64,000 nt of DNA from JAGWRI01 sp963728785 (GTDB taxonomy: Bacteria; Gemmatimonadota; Gemmatimonadetes; Gemmatimonadales; Gemmatimonadaceae), in NCBI GenBank assembly GCA_963728785.1, contig CAVSKV010000002.1, forward strand, positions 1,674,001-1,738,000. The letters run 5' to 3'. The translations under genes were made by a program, and so were the position numbers. Below the pieces are notes generated by a model. The model worked only from the letters and a program-made list of their open reading frames with translations. It searched no databases and was not told the DNA's origin. Positions within the stretch are counted from its first letter, which is position 1; each line of letters begins with the position of its first letter. Of this stretch, positions 35,585 to 45,400 are shown piece after piece.

Positions 35585-36655
35585 CTATTTCCCCGTAGCC
35601 GCAGCGCCGGCGTCTGACCCTGCCCCCGCCACGTAACGTGAATGCGTCCGGTCGAGCATGTCCAGCATGCGGACGAGTTCGCCGTCGTATATCTGGACGC
35701 GATTCAAGCTCAGCGGGTTGAACCGTGGGTCATATGGACTGCGGTTCGGGCCGCCCGCCACTTCGAGAATCGCGTCGAAATCGTAGCGATACATCCGGCC
35801 GGTCTTGGGATCCGTCCACGATCCGGCCTTGGCGAGAGCGCGATTCTTGGGCCAGATGCCGAGCGGCAGGGCGAAGGTCCGCACGCGGTAGCCCGGCACC
35901 GCCGAGTCGATGGCCATGTTCCCGCGCGCGATCTGTTCCTGCACCACGGCGTCGCTGTACTTGCCCAGATTGGCGTGCCACAGCGTGTGCCCGCACAGTT
36001 CGAACCCCTGATCAGCCAGGAATTTGACCTTCCTGAAGCGCCAGGCGGATTTCTGTCCCTGGATCCCTCGCTCGCCGAAAAAGGCATGACCGGCGGCAGC
36101 AGCAGGCAGCATGCAGAAGGTGGCCCGATTGGCCCAATCGGGGTGCCTAGCGTGGAACGCCAGCCATACGCCGATCGCACTCGTGGAATCGATCTCGAGC
36201 TGTCCGTTCCGTTCGATGTACCGGAACTGCCCGGGTGACGCGTCGTCGAAGGTGAACACCACCGGCGACGTGCCCGCTGGTATGTCGAACTTCTTGTCGA
36301 CGAGCTGCGAAACCGTCACGGGCCGGTATCCGCGATCGTAAAGGAGCTGCAGATCCTGGGCGAAATGGCGCCAACTACGGCCCCAACGCGAGTCGCTGTC
36401 GGCCACGAGATGGTATTCCAGGATCGGCACCCGCCCGTCACGGTTGGCACGGAGCGTAGTATCCCCCGCCACCGCCTGGCCGGGCGCGGGCGAGCGTTCG
36501 ACGGGCGCGCGGGCCGCGCGGGCCGCGCGGAACCTCGCGCCGGCTGCGGCTGTCGAATCCTGCGGGGCCGGCGCCTGCGCGCCCGCCGCGTGATACGCAA
36601 TGATGACTGCGGCAAACCCGCACAACAGCCGTTTGACTTGCCCAGAGGACTGCAA
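35585..36655 (-). CDS. Exported polysaccharide deacetylase-like protein (CE4 fold)
   Basis: 356 aa. A signal peptide (MQSSGQVKRLLCGFAAVIIAYHAAGAQA) is followed by a Pro/Ala-rich linker. The CE4/NodB-like domain then begins near VPILEYHLVA (about residue 75), continues with VVFTFDDAS (metal-binding Asp pair) and has GHTLWHANLGK (metal His residues). Such enzymes remove acetyl groups from peptidoglycan or exopolysaccharide. The putative third motif is less clear. It is divergent from the class A PBP, which fits an envelope role. Confidence 0.82.
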   Translation of the reverse strand: MQSSGQVKRLLCGFAAVIIAYHAAGAQAPAPQDSTAAAGARFRAARAARAPVERSPAPGQAVAGDTTLRANRDGRVPILEYHLVADSDSRWGRSWRHFAQDLQLLYDRGYRPVTVSQLVDKKFDIPAGTSPVVFTFDDASPGQFRYIERNGQLEIDSTSAIGVWLAFHARHPDWANRATFCMLPAAAAGHAFFGERGIQGQKSAWRFRKVKFLADQGFELCGHTLWHANLGKYSDAVVQEQIARGNMAIDSAVPGYRVRTFALPLGIWPKNRALAKAGSWTDPKTGRMYRYDFDAILEVAGGPNRSPYDPRFNPLSLNRVQIYDGELVRMLDMLDRTHSRYVAGAGSDAGAAATGK

Positions 36656-36770
36656 TGGAACCTGACCGGATGAGGACGATGGAAGTGGCGGTGAAGTCTA
36701 ATCGGGCGGCTAGAAACCTGCGACGACCCGCCGCGTACGCTCTAGCAGAGACTCTCACCACCCCAAGGTC

Positions 36771-38930
36771 ATGAACGTCACCGCCGGATGGCGGGCGGGG
36801 TTCGCCCGGTTTCGTCAGTGGAGCAAGTCGATTGCGCACCGGATCGGCCATTCGGCGGCCCGGACCCGCGACCGCGGAGGCCTCGTTGCCGTGCTTGGGG
36901 TGTTTCTCGCGGGCCTCGTGGTGTTCGATGCCTGGCTCGGCACCTGCGGCTTCGACGGCTGTCCCTCACGCGCCGAGGTGCGGGCGTACCGCCCGAACGA
37001 GGGCGGGCGAATTCTCGACCGATCAGGACGGCTGATCGGACACCTTGTCTTCGTGCGGCGCATCAACGTGCCGCTCAGCCGCGTACCTGTCTACGTGCGC
37101 GATGCCTTTGTTGCCACTGAGGACCGCCGCTTCTACCATCACCGCGGGGTGGACTTGCAGGGATTCCTGCGAGCGACGGTTCGGAACATTGCTACCCTCA
37201 GCGTGCGCGAGGGCTTCAGCACGATCGACATGCAAGTGGCGCGCAATACCTTTCTCTCCAACCGCTACACCGCTCGGTCGCTCCGCCGTAAGCTCCTCGA
37301 AATGCGCTACGCGGGCCTGCTCGAGCGCTACCTGACGAAGAACCAGATCCTCGACCTCTACCTCAACGCGATCTATCTCGGCGACGGCGCATACGGTGTC
37401 GAAGCGGCGAGTCGCGATCTATTCGACAAGCACGTCGCACAACTTACATTGGCCGAAGGCGCGCTCCTCGCCGCGCTTCCCAAGGGACCGTCGGCGTACA
37501 CGCCCCGCCACGATGAAGACCGCGCCCGATCCCGGCGCAATCTCGTGCTGGGGTTGATGGCCGATCAGGGTTACATCTCGCGTGACCAGGCGGACGAAGC
37601 GAGCGCTGAACCGGTAGAGGTCGTCGGCGACGGCTGGCACCCCGACCAACGGGACGCGTCTACCGTGATCGACGCCGTCCGCGCGGCCGTCGACTCTGTG
37701 CTCCCCGCCGGCCGTCGGGTGGGCGATCTCACGGTGCGAACGACGATCGATTGGACGCTGCAGCGCGCCGCCGACCGTGCGGTGCCAGGCCAGGCCACCG
37801 CCATCGAGCGCGAAGTAGGCAGCGACGACGGTTCGGACCCCGGGCCCATCGAAGGCGCGTTCGTGGCCCTCGACGCAGCCACTGGTGACATCCGGGCGCT
37901 GGTGGGCGGGACACAGGTGATGCGCGGCGGGTTCGACCGCGCGCTGGACGCGCGCCGGCAGCCGGGCTCGGCGTTCAAACCGTTTGTGTATGTGGCGGCA
38001 TTGGCGGCCGGTCTGTCGCCCGCGTCGATCGTCCAGGATGAGCCCGTGGATATCGATCTGGACGGGCGCATCTGGAGCCCTGCGAACTACGCCAACGAGT
38101 ATACGGGGCCCGTGACCCTGCGTCGGGCGCTCATCATTTCATCGAACGCGGCCGCCGTCCGGGTGAGCCACGGTGTGGGCGAGCGCGACGTCATTGCTGC
38201 CGCGCGCCACAACGGCATCATCAGCCCCCTAAAGCCGACGCCGTCCATCGCCCTTGGCGCGTTCGAGGTGACACCGCTGGAACTGGTTGCGGCCTATGCC
38301 CCATTCGCCAACGGTGGAATGCGGGTGGTTCCCCGCTTGATACTGCAGATCGACGCCTCGGGAGGCACCGTTCTCTGGCAGAGCACAACGCGGCGCGAAC
38401 GCGCCATGGATCCGCGGGACGCGTTTGAAATGACGTCTATGCTCGAAGGGGTCGTGGACTTCGGTACGGGGCGCGCCGTGCGTGACTTGGGGGTGGGCGG
38501 GCCGGTAGCGGGAAAGACGGGCACGACCAACAACAACGCCGACGTCTGGTTCGTGGGCTACACACCCACGCTGGTCGCTGGTGTGTGGTTCGGATACGAC
38601 ATCCCGCACGCGATCGGCCACAACGCTACGGGCGGGCGGCTCGCAGCGCCGGCCTGGGCAGCGATCATCCACTCGGGGTGGCACGAGCCGGCCAATTCGG
38701 GGTGGACTCCGCCGGGGAACATGGTGGCTGCGGTCATCGACCCAGAGTCGGGTCAGCTGGCGGGCCCTTGGTGCCCCCAGCGCACCACGGACTGGTTCAA
38801 GCCGGGAACGGCGCCCACCGACACCTGCACGATGCATACCGAACCGCCGGGGCCGCGCATCGCGGACCGGTTCGGGGATTGGATTCGGACCCTTGTGGCC
38901 CGCGGGCTCCGGCGTGCCATCCGCTTCTGA
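36771..38930 (+). CDS. Class A penicillin-binding protein (PBP1A-like)
   Basis: 719 aa bifunctional cell-wall synthase anchored by one N-terminal helix (residues about 45-62). The glycosyltransferase GT51 domain has ATEDRRFYHHRGVD with the catalytic Glu. Its second motif reads GFSTIDMQVARN, where Asp153 replaces the usual Thr of STIT. The transpeptidase domain has Ser400-x-x-Lys403 (GSAFKPF), an SSN motif and KTGTT at about residue 582. It builds glycan strands and crosslinks peptides in the periplasm. Start ATG 36771. Confidence 0.92.
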   Translation: MNVTAGWRAGFARFRQWSKSIAHRIGHSAARTRDRGGLVAVLGVFLAGLVVFDAWLGTCGFDGCPSRAEVRAYRPNEGGRILDRSGRLIGHLVFVRRINVPLSRVPVYVRDAFVATEDRRFYHHRGVDLQGFLRATVRNIATLSVREGFSTIDMQVARNTFLSNRYTARSLRRKLLEMRYAGLLERYLTKNQILDLYLNAIYLGDGAYGVEAASRDLFDKHVAQLTLAEGALLAALPKGPSAYTPRHDEDRARSRRNLVLGLMADQGYISRDQADEASAEPVEVVGDGWHPDQRDASTVIDAVRAAVDSVLPAGRRVGDLTVRTTIDWTLQRAADRAVPGQATAIEREVGSDDGSDPGPIEGAFVALDAATGDIRALVGGTQVMRGGFDRALDARRQPGSAFKPFVYVAALAAGLSPASIVQDEPVDIDLDGRIWSPANYANEYTGPVTLRRALIISSNAAAVRVSHGVGERDVIAAARHNGIISPLKPTPSIALGAFEVTPLELVAAYAPFANGGMRVVPRLILQIDASGGTVLWQSTTRRERAMDPRDAFEMTSMLEGVVDFGTGRAVRDLGVGGPVAGKTGTTNNNADVWFVGYTPTLVAGVWFGYDIPHAIGHNATGGRLAAPAWAAIIHSGWHEPANSGWTPPGNMVAAVIDPESGQLAGPWCPQRTTDWFKPGTAPTDTCTMHTEPPGPRIADRFGDWIRTLVARGLRRAIRF

Positions 38931-39017
38931 CGGGTGTTTTCGGGCGTCGTGGGCGTCAAAATGGAGACTCGAACGACATGGCCCGACTCCGTTCTTGATG
39001 CCTGGCATGGGCGCGGG

Positions 39018-40268
39018 TTACAGCACTCCCACCCATTTGCTTTGGTCTGCCGCAAATCCCGGGAAAATCCGGTCGTAGGCCGTAGCGCCGAGGTGCTTGC
39101 CCACTATTTCGGAAAAGACGCTGCGGAAATCGGTCGTGAGCGCGAGATCTCGATTTTCGTTGAGCTGCTCGGGCTCGAGCCCGGGCCACGTGCCGTGTAT
39201 CTTGTGGCCCTGCACGTCGCCGCCGATCACGAACATCGAGCTGGCGTGCCCGTGGTCGGTGCCCCCGTTGCCGTTCTGCCGGGCCGTGCGCCCGAATTCC
39301 GACATCGTCAGTATCGCCACGTCGCCCATCCGATCGCCAAGGTCAGTGACCAGCGCGCTGATGGATTGAGAGAAATCGCTGAGCCGCTGCGCGAGTTGGC
39401 CCATGGCGCCCCCCTGGTTGACGTGCGTATCCCAACCTCCCACATCGGCGAACGCGATTTCGAGCCCGACGTCGGACTTGATAAGTTGCGCGATCTGCTT
39501 GAGATGCTGCCCGAACGCCGAGTTGGGATAGTCGGCACCGTTGCGCGGCTGGTACTGGAGCGGATTGGCAGCGCGCAAGACCTTCATTGCTTCGAACATG
39601 TCGCCACCGGCGGCATGCACGACGTCCGAGGATCCGGTCATGTACAGGGCCTCGAGTTCGGCCTCGGCGCTGCCTCCGGTGCGAATGGTGAACTCGTCGA
39701 GACTGTTCATGGCTACAACCGGCGACGCGCCTTCGAGAATGCGCGGTGTCTGGGGCGTCATCGACACGGCGCGGAAGGGCGTGACCTGACACTCGGCGCA
39801 GGTTCCCTTGGCGGCAAGGTACCGGTTGAGCCAGCCATCGGGCGTTCCCTTGTTGTCCGGCGTGCCGCTTTCCATGTAGTCCTGCGCGTCGAAATGGGAA
39901 CGCGTATTGCTCGGGCTTCCCACTGCGTGCACGGCTGTGAGCAGGCCGCGGTCCCATAGCGGCTTGAACGGCGCGAGCGAAGGATGGAGGCCGAAGAATC
40001 CGTCGAGGTCGATCGCCGCGTCTGGCGCGTTCTGCGTGGGGCGCGGAATGGAGATCGTAGGACGCATGCCATAGTACGCGCGCTCGCCGTGCGGAACGAC
40101 CACATTGAGCGCGTCGGCCGCCCCGCGTTGGAAGATGCAAATGAGTGTCTTCCCCTTCTGGGCCTTAGGCAGCCCGGCGGCAAACACGCTCCGCCGGAGA
40201 AAGCTCGGGGACAGCCCCATCGTGACGAGCGCCAGCGCTCCCGACTTCACGAATACTCGGCGATTCAT
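39018..40268 (-). CDS. DUF1501 secreted protein (Tat substrate)
   Basis: 416 aa. The N-terminus NRRVFVKSGALALVTMG is a twin-arginine signal. The body matches DUF1501, an alkaline-phosphatase-superfamily-like fold (FQRGAADALNVVVPHGE, LTMSEFGRTARQNGNGGTDHG). These proteins pair almost always with a DUF1800 protein and may be exported metal-dependent hydrolases; the activity is not established. A GGGGAG ribosome-binding site lies 7 nt before ATG. It follows the DUF1800 gene by 13 bp on the same strand. Confidence 0.9.
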   Translation of the reverse strand: MNRRVFVKSGALALVTMGLSPSFLRRSVFAAGLPKAQKGKTLICIFQRGAADALNVVVPHGERAYYGMRPTISIPRPTQNAPDAAIDLDGFFGLHPSLAPFKPLWDRGLLTAVHAVGSPSNTRSHFDAQDYMESGTPDNKGTPDGWLNRYLAAKGTCAECQVTPFRAVSMTPQTPRILEGASPVVAMNSLDEFTIRTGGSAEAELEALYMTGSSDVVHAAGGDMFEAMKVLRAANPLQYQPRNGADYPNSAFGQHLKQIAQLIKSDVGLEIAFADVGGWDTHVNQGGAMGQLAQRLSDFSQSISALVTDLGDRMGDVAILTMSEFGRTARQNGNGGTDHGHASSMFVIGGDVQGHKIHGTWPGLEPEQLNENRDLALTTDFRSVFSEIVGKHLGATAYDRIFPGFAADQSKWVGVL

Positions 40269-40281
40269 GGCATCTCCCCCG

Positions 40282-42225
40282 CTACCTGCGTTGAAATTCC
40301 GGCGCGCCCAGCGCCAGTCCGACCACTAGCTGGAGGCCCGTGAGGTTGAGCGGACGGGTGAGGACGGACGCCCCCCGGCCTCCCCGCCCACCCCGTCCGG
40401 CCGCTCCAGAGGCCGCCCCGTCCCGCCCCCCTCTCGCCCCGCCCCCCTCATCCATCGCATTGGACGATGCCGCGTCGGTCATGTTAGCGATCGAATCGCT
40501 TTGTGCTTTGTTGAGGAACGGGTTCTGCCCTGTGAGCAACACCTGGCGTGTAACTTGCGATACTTCGCCGCCGAGGATGGTATTGATCACACCGTCCACC
40601 TGCTCATCGTGCGGCGCGCGGCCGAGGTCGCGAGCGTAGGGCCAGTTGGCAAACCCGGCGCCGGGCAGCCGCCCGCTGGCGAGCAGCAATCCGAAGTTGA
40701 TGCGATTGAGGATGGCGCCAGTGTTCATCCAGGCGTCGCCATGGTCGGGCCAGCCGTCTGGCGTCTGCCGCCCGAACGCGGGCTGGCCGAGCAACCCCAC
40801 CAAGCCGGCCAGACGTGGCGTCGTGTCCGGTTGGGCGTCGAGGGCGCGAAGGCCACTCGCCACGACCTCGAATGGTGTTTTCACTTTGGCGCGGTAGGCC
40901 GCCGTGCTGAAGAATTCAGGAGACGTAACGATGGTTCTGAGCACTTCCCTGATATCGCCGCCGGTTCGGAGGAACGTGCCGGCGGCACGCTCGACGAGGG
41001 CAGGGGGCGGGCTGTCGCTCACGAATCGCACCACCAACTTCCGGGCGATGAAGTGGGCCGTGGCAGGGCTGTGCGCCAGGATGTCGAGCACCTCTTCGCC
41101 GTCTTCCTCGCCCCGACCGGCCGGGATCTCATGGCCCAGCACGATCTTGGCGTCGGCGTCATGCATCTGCGGACGGAAAATGAACGATCCGTTGCGTTGA
41201 TCGATGCTCCACCCCGTGAGGCAGCGTGCCACCTCGATAACGTCATGCTGCGTGTAACCGCCATCCACGCCGAGGGTGTGCAGTTCCATCAGTTCGCGCG
41301 CGTAGTTCTCGTTGAGCCCTCGCTTGCCCGCCTGCTGAAGCCGCTGCATGGCCTGCGCTCGCTGGTCGGGGGACAGGTCGCGGAGTTGCGGGGGCAGTTG
41401 ATTCGGTCGGGCCCGGCCGAGTGCTCCGAGCACGCGCCGCCGCTGTGCCGCCGTGGCCATCCGGCCATTCGCCGTGAGCGTGGAATGGGTGCTGTCAGCC
41501 TGGCTCTCCCAATTGTCGAGATAGAACAGCATGGCCGGGCTGTGAGCCACGGCACCCAGGAGATCACGAAAGTTGCCAAGGGCGTGAGGGCGAATGACGT
41601 CGCGGTCATACGCGTTGAGAAAATTGCGTGTTTGTCCCTTGCCCACGTACACGCTGAAGTGATTCTCCCAGAACTCGACCATCACCTCGTCCAACTGACG
41701 CTCGCTCAGCACGGCCCTCGCTAGCTGGGCGGATATGAGTTCATTGACCGGACCCTGGATGCGCTGCTGGATGACCCGTAGTTGCGGGTTGGCCCGCTGC
41801 AGCCGCCCCCGCGCCCCGGCCTGCGACGCGCTGTCGTTCCCTTTCACCTTCAATTGGACCTGACGGCGTGCCTCCTGCACCTCGCGGAAAGCCTGCACGA
41901 TGTCACTCGTCGGCGTGTCCAGCAGGTGGTACTGGGCCAGCGCCGAGTCGGCCACGTGATCGTCGATCCGGTTGGGAGAGAGCTGCAACGCGATCCATCG
42001 ATCCACGCCCATCGCCCGCACCCGGTCCACATCACCCGGGCGCGGGCCGTACGCCAGCCTGTTGAGCACCTGCAGGACCTGCTGATCGGGCAGTTGCTCA
42101 CGGGGGGCGGCGGTCGCCGCTGGCACGAGCATCTGGAGCGCCGGGGCTGCGGTCGACCCGCTGGCGCACGCGAAGGCCGCGCCAGCAGTTGGGAGCCACA
42201 TCCAAATCTTGGGTCGCAACCGCAT
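40282..42225 (-). CDS. DUF1800 secreted protein
   Basis: 647 aa, largely helical. The signal peptide has a Cys at residue 20 (AGAAFACASG), which may make it a lipoprotein. Family blocks are LNRLAYGPRPGDVDRV near residue 55, MVEFWENHFSVYVGKGQTR, LNENYARELMELHTLGVDGGYTQ and DVIEVARCLTGW. Near the C-terminus (about residues 590-625) there is an unusual Gly/Arg-rich stretch with GGARGGRDG and GRGGRGGRG units. It is co-transcribed with DUF1501. The pair is common in Planctomycetes, Bacteroidetes and Gemmatimonadota; the joint function is unknown. Confidence 0.9.
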   Translation of the reverse strand: MRLRPKIWMWLPTAGAAFACASGSTAAPALQMLVPAATAAPREQLPDQQVLQVLNRLAYGPRPGDVDRVRAMGVDRWIALQLSPNRIDDHVADSALAQYHLLDTPTSDIVQAFREVQEARRQVQLKVKGNDSASQAGARGRLQRANPQLRVIQQRIQGPVNELISAQLARAVLSERQLDEVMVEFWENHFSVYVGKGQTRNFLNAYDRDVIRPHALGNFRDLLGAVAHSPAMLFYLDNWESQADSTHSTLTANGRMATAAQRRRVLGALGRARPNQLPPQLRDLSPDQRAQAMQRLQQAGKRGLNENYARELMELHTLGVDGGYTQHDVIEVARCLTGWSIDQRNGSFIFRPQMHDADAKIVLGHEIPAGRGEEDGEEVLDILAHSPATAHFIARKLVVRFVSDSPPPALVERAAGTFLRTGGDIREVLRTIVTSPEFFSTAAYRAKVKTPFEVVASGLRALDAQPDTTPRLAGLVGLLGQPAFGRQTPDGWPDHGDAWMNTGAILNRINFGLLLASGRLPGAGFANWPYARDLGRAPHDEQVDGVINTILGGEVSQVTRQVLLTGQNPFLNKAQSDSIANMTDAASSNAMDEGGGARGGRDGAASGAAGRGGRGGRGASVLTRPLNLTGLQLVVGLALGAPEFQRR

Positions 42226-42258
42226 TGCAACCTCTCCCGTTCGAGGGATTCGGCTGGT

Positions 42259-42283
42259 GAGACGGACGAGACGGACGGTCCGT
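42259..42283. promoter_or_regulatory. Tandem 9-bp repeat and palindrome in a divergent promoter region
   Basis: GAGACGGAC occurs twice in direct tandem (42259-42267 and 42268-42276). The second copy forms half of the palindrome ACGGAC-G-GTCCGT (42271-42283). It lies 34 bp upstream of the DUF1800 start and 136 bp before the GGDEF/ATPase gene, as an operator would. Confidence 0.35.
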
Positions 42284-42418
42284 TAACGAAACCGACCAGC
42301 AGCGTGACGGCGGCGCTTGCGAGAGTGAGGCGAACCGGCGTACGGTTCGGTGACCCCCGTCACGAGGGCCCATCGTGTAGCATGGACCGGTGGACTGTCA
42401 TCCCCGTCACACCCACGA

Positions 42419-45400
42419 ATGCGCGACCTGATGGACATCGTTTCGGCCACGCTCGCCGAGACAAACGCCGCCACCCGACCGGTTTCCCTGGTGTCGATCG
42501 AACTCGATCGGCTCCAGGCCCTGCAGTCGGCAATCGGGTCCGTTGGGGCAAACGAGATCTGCGATCAGATCGTGCAGATGCTGCACAAGATCCTGCGAAC
42601 CGGCGACTACGTACAACGTGTGTCCGACGGCGAGTTGGTGGTCATGCTACTCGGCGCTGGTGCGAAGGACGCCCGCCAAGTGGCGAGCCGGATGGGCGCC
42701 GCCGTGCGCGGTCACGAATTCGTGACCGCGGCCGTACCGCAGGTTACCGATCCCCAGCCGCGGGTAACGATATCGGCTGGTGTGGCTGCCACGCCCGACC
42801 ATGCCGCCGACCCCGAGATGCTCATGGCTGCGGCTCGCCGTGCCCGGGCCGCCGTCAAGCAGCGCGGTGGCGACAGTTTCGCGATGGCGCCCGGACCGGC
42901 GATGGGCCAGGCCGTGGTCATGCCCGACATTGTGCGGTTTGCCGGGCGCCTGGCCGAGCGGCGTACCCTGTTCCGCCTGCTCGACGAAGCTGCTGCCGGC
43001 CGTCCGCGCGTCGTCTCGATCTTGGGCGATGCCGGTAGTGGCACGCTCACACTGGCGCGCCAACTCGAGCCCGAGGTGCGGCTGCTCGGCGGATCGATGG
43101 TGTACGGGCATGGTCGGCAGATGGCGGTGCGCCAGCCGTACGGCCCGTGGGCCGGCGTGCTGCAGGGCATGCGCCGCGTGGCGCCGCCACGCGACGAATT
43201 ATGGACCGAGCTACCCAAACTCGTCCCGACGCTCCGGCGCGAAGGCAAGCTGGCGGCCGGCACGAAGTACGGGCTCATGGAGGAAATCGCTGCATGGGTG
43301 CGCGCCGCCGCCGCCAAATGGCCACTCGTCGTAGTGCTCGACGAGATGCAATGGGCCGACGAAGCGTCATGGGACACCCTCGACCACCTCGTCGACCAGT
43401 TGACCAACGAGAAGATCCTCATCTGCGTTACGATGCGTACGGGTGTGGAATATGCCGCGGCTGCCGACCGGCGGGCCGGGCTCCACGGCCATGCCGCGTT
43501 CGAGGAGATCCAACTCTCGCAGCTCACGCGCGACGAGGTCAAGCGCTGGCTGGAAGCATCGCTCGACCATCAGGAGGTGGCCCGCGAGTTCCTGGCCTAT
43601 GTCTACCGGTACACGGAGGGAAACCCCTTCCTGCTCACCCAGTTGGTGCGGGACCTGGCCGAAGGCGGTGCGCTCTGGCGCGAGGGCGAACGCTGGCAGT
43701 GGAAGGCGGTCTCCGAACTGCGCCTGCCTCCGGGCATCGATGGGATCGTATCGCGCCGCCTCGACGGGCTGTCGGCGGCGACTCGAGCCGTACTCGCCAC
43801 CGCCGCAACGGTGGGGCGCGAATTCGACGTGTCGCTCCTGGAGGCCGCGGGCGCGGGGAGTTCACGTGCCGTGGAGGCGGCGATCGAGGAGGCGATGGAA
43901 CGCGGCATCCTTCAGTACACCTACGAGCGGCGGCGCAAAGCATTCCTGTTTGCACACGAGTCGATCGCCGACGTATTGCTGCGCGCCGTGCCGGCCGAAC
44001 CGCTACAGCGCCAGCACGAGCGGACGGGTCGAGCCATGGAAGGGCGCGAAGAAGGCACGGCGGCCGAAGTCGCTCTGCATTACGACGCTGCGGGGGCGGG
44101 AAGAGACGCCTATCGTACGGCACTTCAGGCCGCTGCCGAAGCCGAATCGCTGTACACCCTGCAGACGGCGAGCGACCTGCTGCAAGTCGCGGTGCGCAAT
44201 GCCGCCTCCCCCGAGCAGCTGGCCGAAGCGCGCGTCCGGCTGGCGCAGATCGCCGACGCGATGGGCCGGTATGACGAGGAGGAGGAACTCTGTGACTTGG
44301 CCATCGACTGGTTCGCCGGCCGAGGCGACCAGCGCCGCGCCCTCACCCTGCGCCGCATGCGCGAGCGGGCACGGAAGGAACTGGGCCAGCCGGCGCGCCG
44401 TTCCCTCGACGCGCTCCGCGCCATGGACGAGGAGGCCGCGCGGCTCGGCTTCGACGAGGAACGCGTGGCGGTACTCACGCTGCTCTCGCAGGTGCACGGG
44501 AGACTGGGGGAGCCGCGGGAGGCGGCGCGCATCGCCGCTGAGTGCGCGGAGATCGCCGAACAGGTGGGCGACCCATCCCTCCTTGCCGAAGCGTTGAACC
44601 GCCTGGCCATCACGTTCGAGTCGGAATCGCCGGCACGGGCCCGCGAATATTACCAACGGGCACTGGAGCTGTTCCGGCAGACAGGCGACGTCCGCGGCCA
44701 AGTGCACTGTTACAACAACCTCGGTATGGTGGCCCAACTCGAGGGCCGGATGGACCTCGCGCACGAGTCGCTCACCATGGCGATTTCCCTGGCCCGCGCA
44801 GCGCGGATGCCCGACATATGGGGCACCGCCGCCCTCAATTTTGGGGTCATGTCGCAGAAGCTGGGCAACCTGGAACAGGCCCGCGAGTTGTTCGGCGAGG
44901 CGTTGTCCCTGTTTGCCAAGGTGAAGAACAGCGAATTACAGCTGCACGCCCTGTTCAACACGGCCCACGTAGAACGTGAGTTGGAGGAGTACGCGTCGAG
45001 CACGGAGCTGTATGAAGCAACCGCGTCACTGGCCCAGCGCATTGGCCAGTCCGACGTGGAGATCGGCGCGCGGGCCGGCGAAGGACTCTGCCTGCTCGCC
45101 GTGGGGCGGCTGGACGACGCGCGGCGGGCATTGGCCGAAGCGGAGAGCCGGATGGCCACGCGCACTGAGTGGTTTCAGGGGCGAGAGTTGCTGGAGTGCC
45201 TCCGGGTGCTCGTGGCAGCGGCTGAGCGACGGAACGCCGATGCCCTGCAGCAGTTCGAGAGCGCCCGTGTCCTGGCGGAAAGCGCGGACTTGTTCAGCGC
45301 CGCGTGGTTGACGGCCACCTGCGCCTCGGCCCTGTTCGAGATCGACCGGGGGGTGACGCGCACGGCCATGGAGCGGTACGCCTCGCGGGTAACGTCCCTC

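Noticed and set aside
42350..42418. Extension of the GGDEF/ATPase/TPR protein to a GTG at 42350
   Set aside because: The added 23 residues are not conserved-looking and contain no domain start; ATG 42419 begins the first helix. Not excluded, only less likely.
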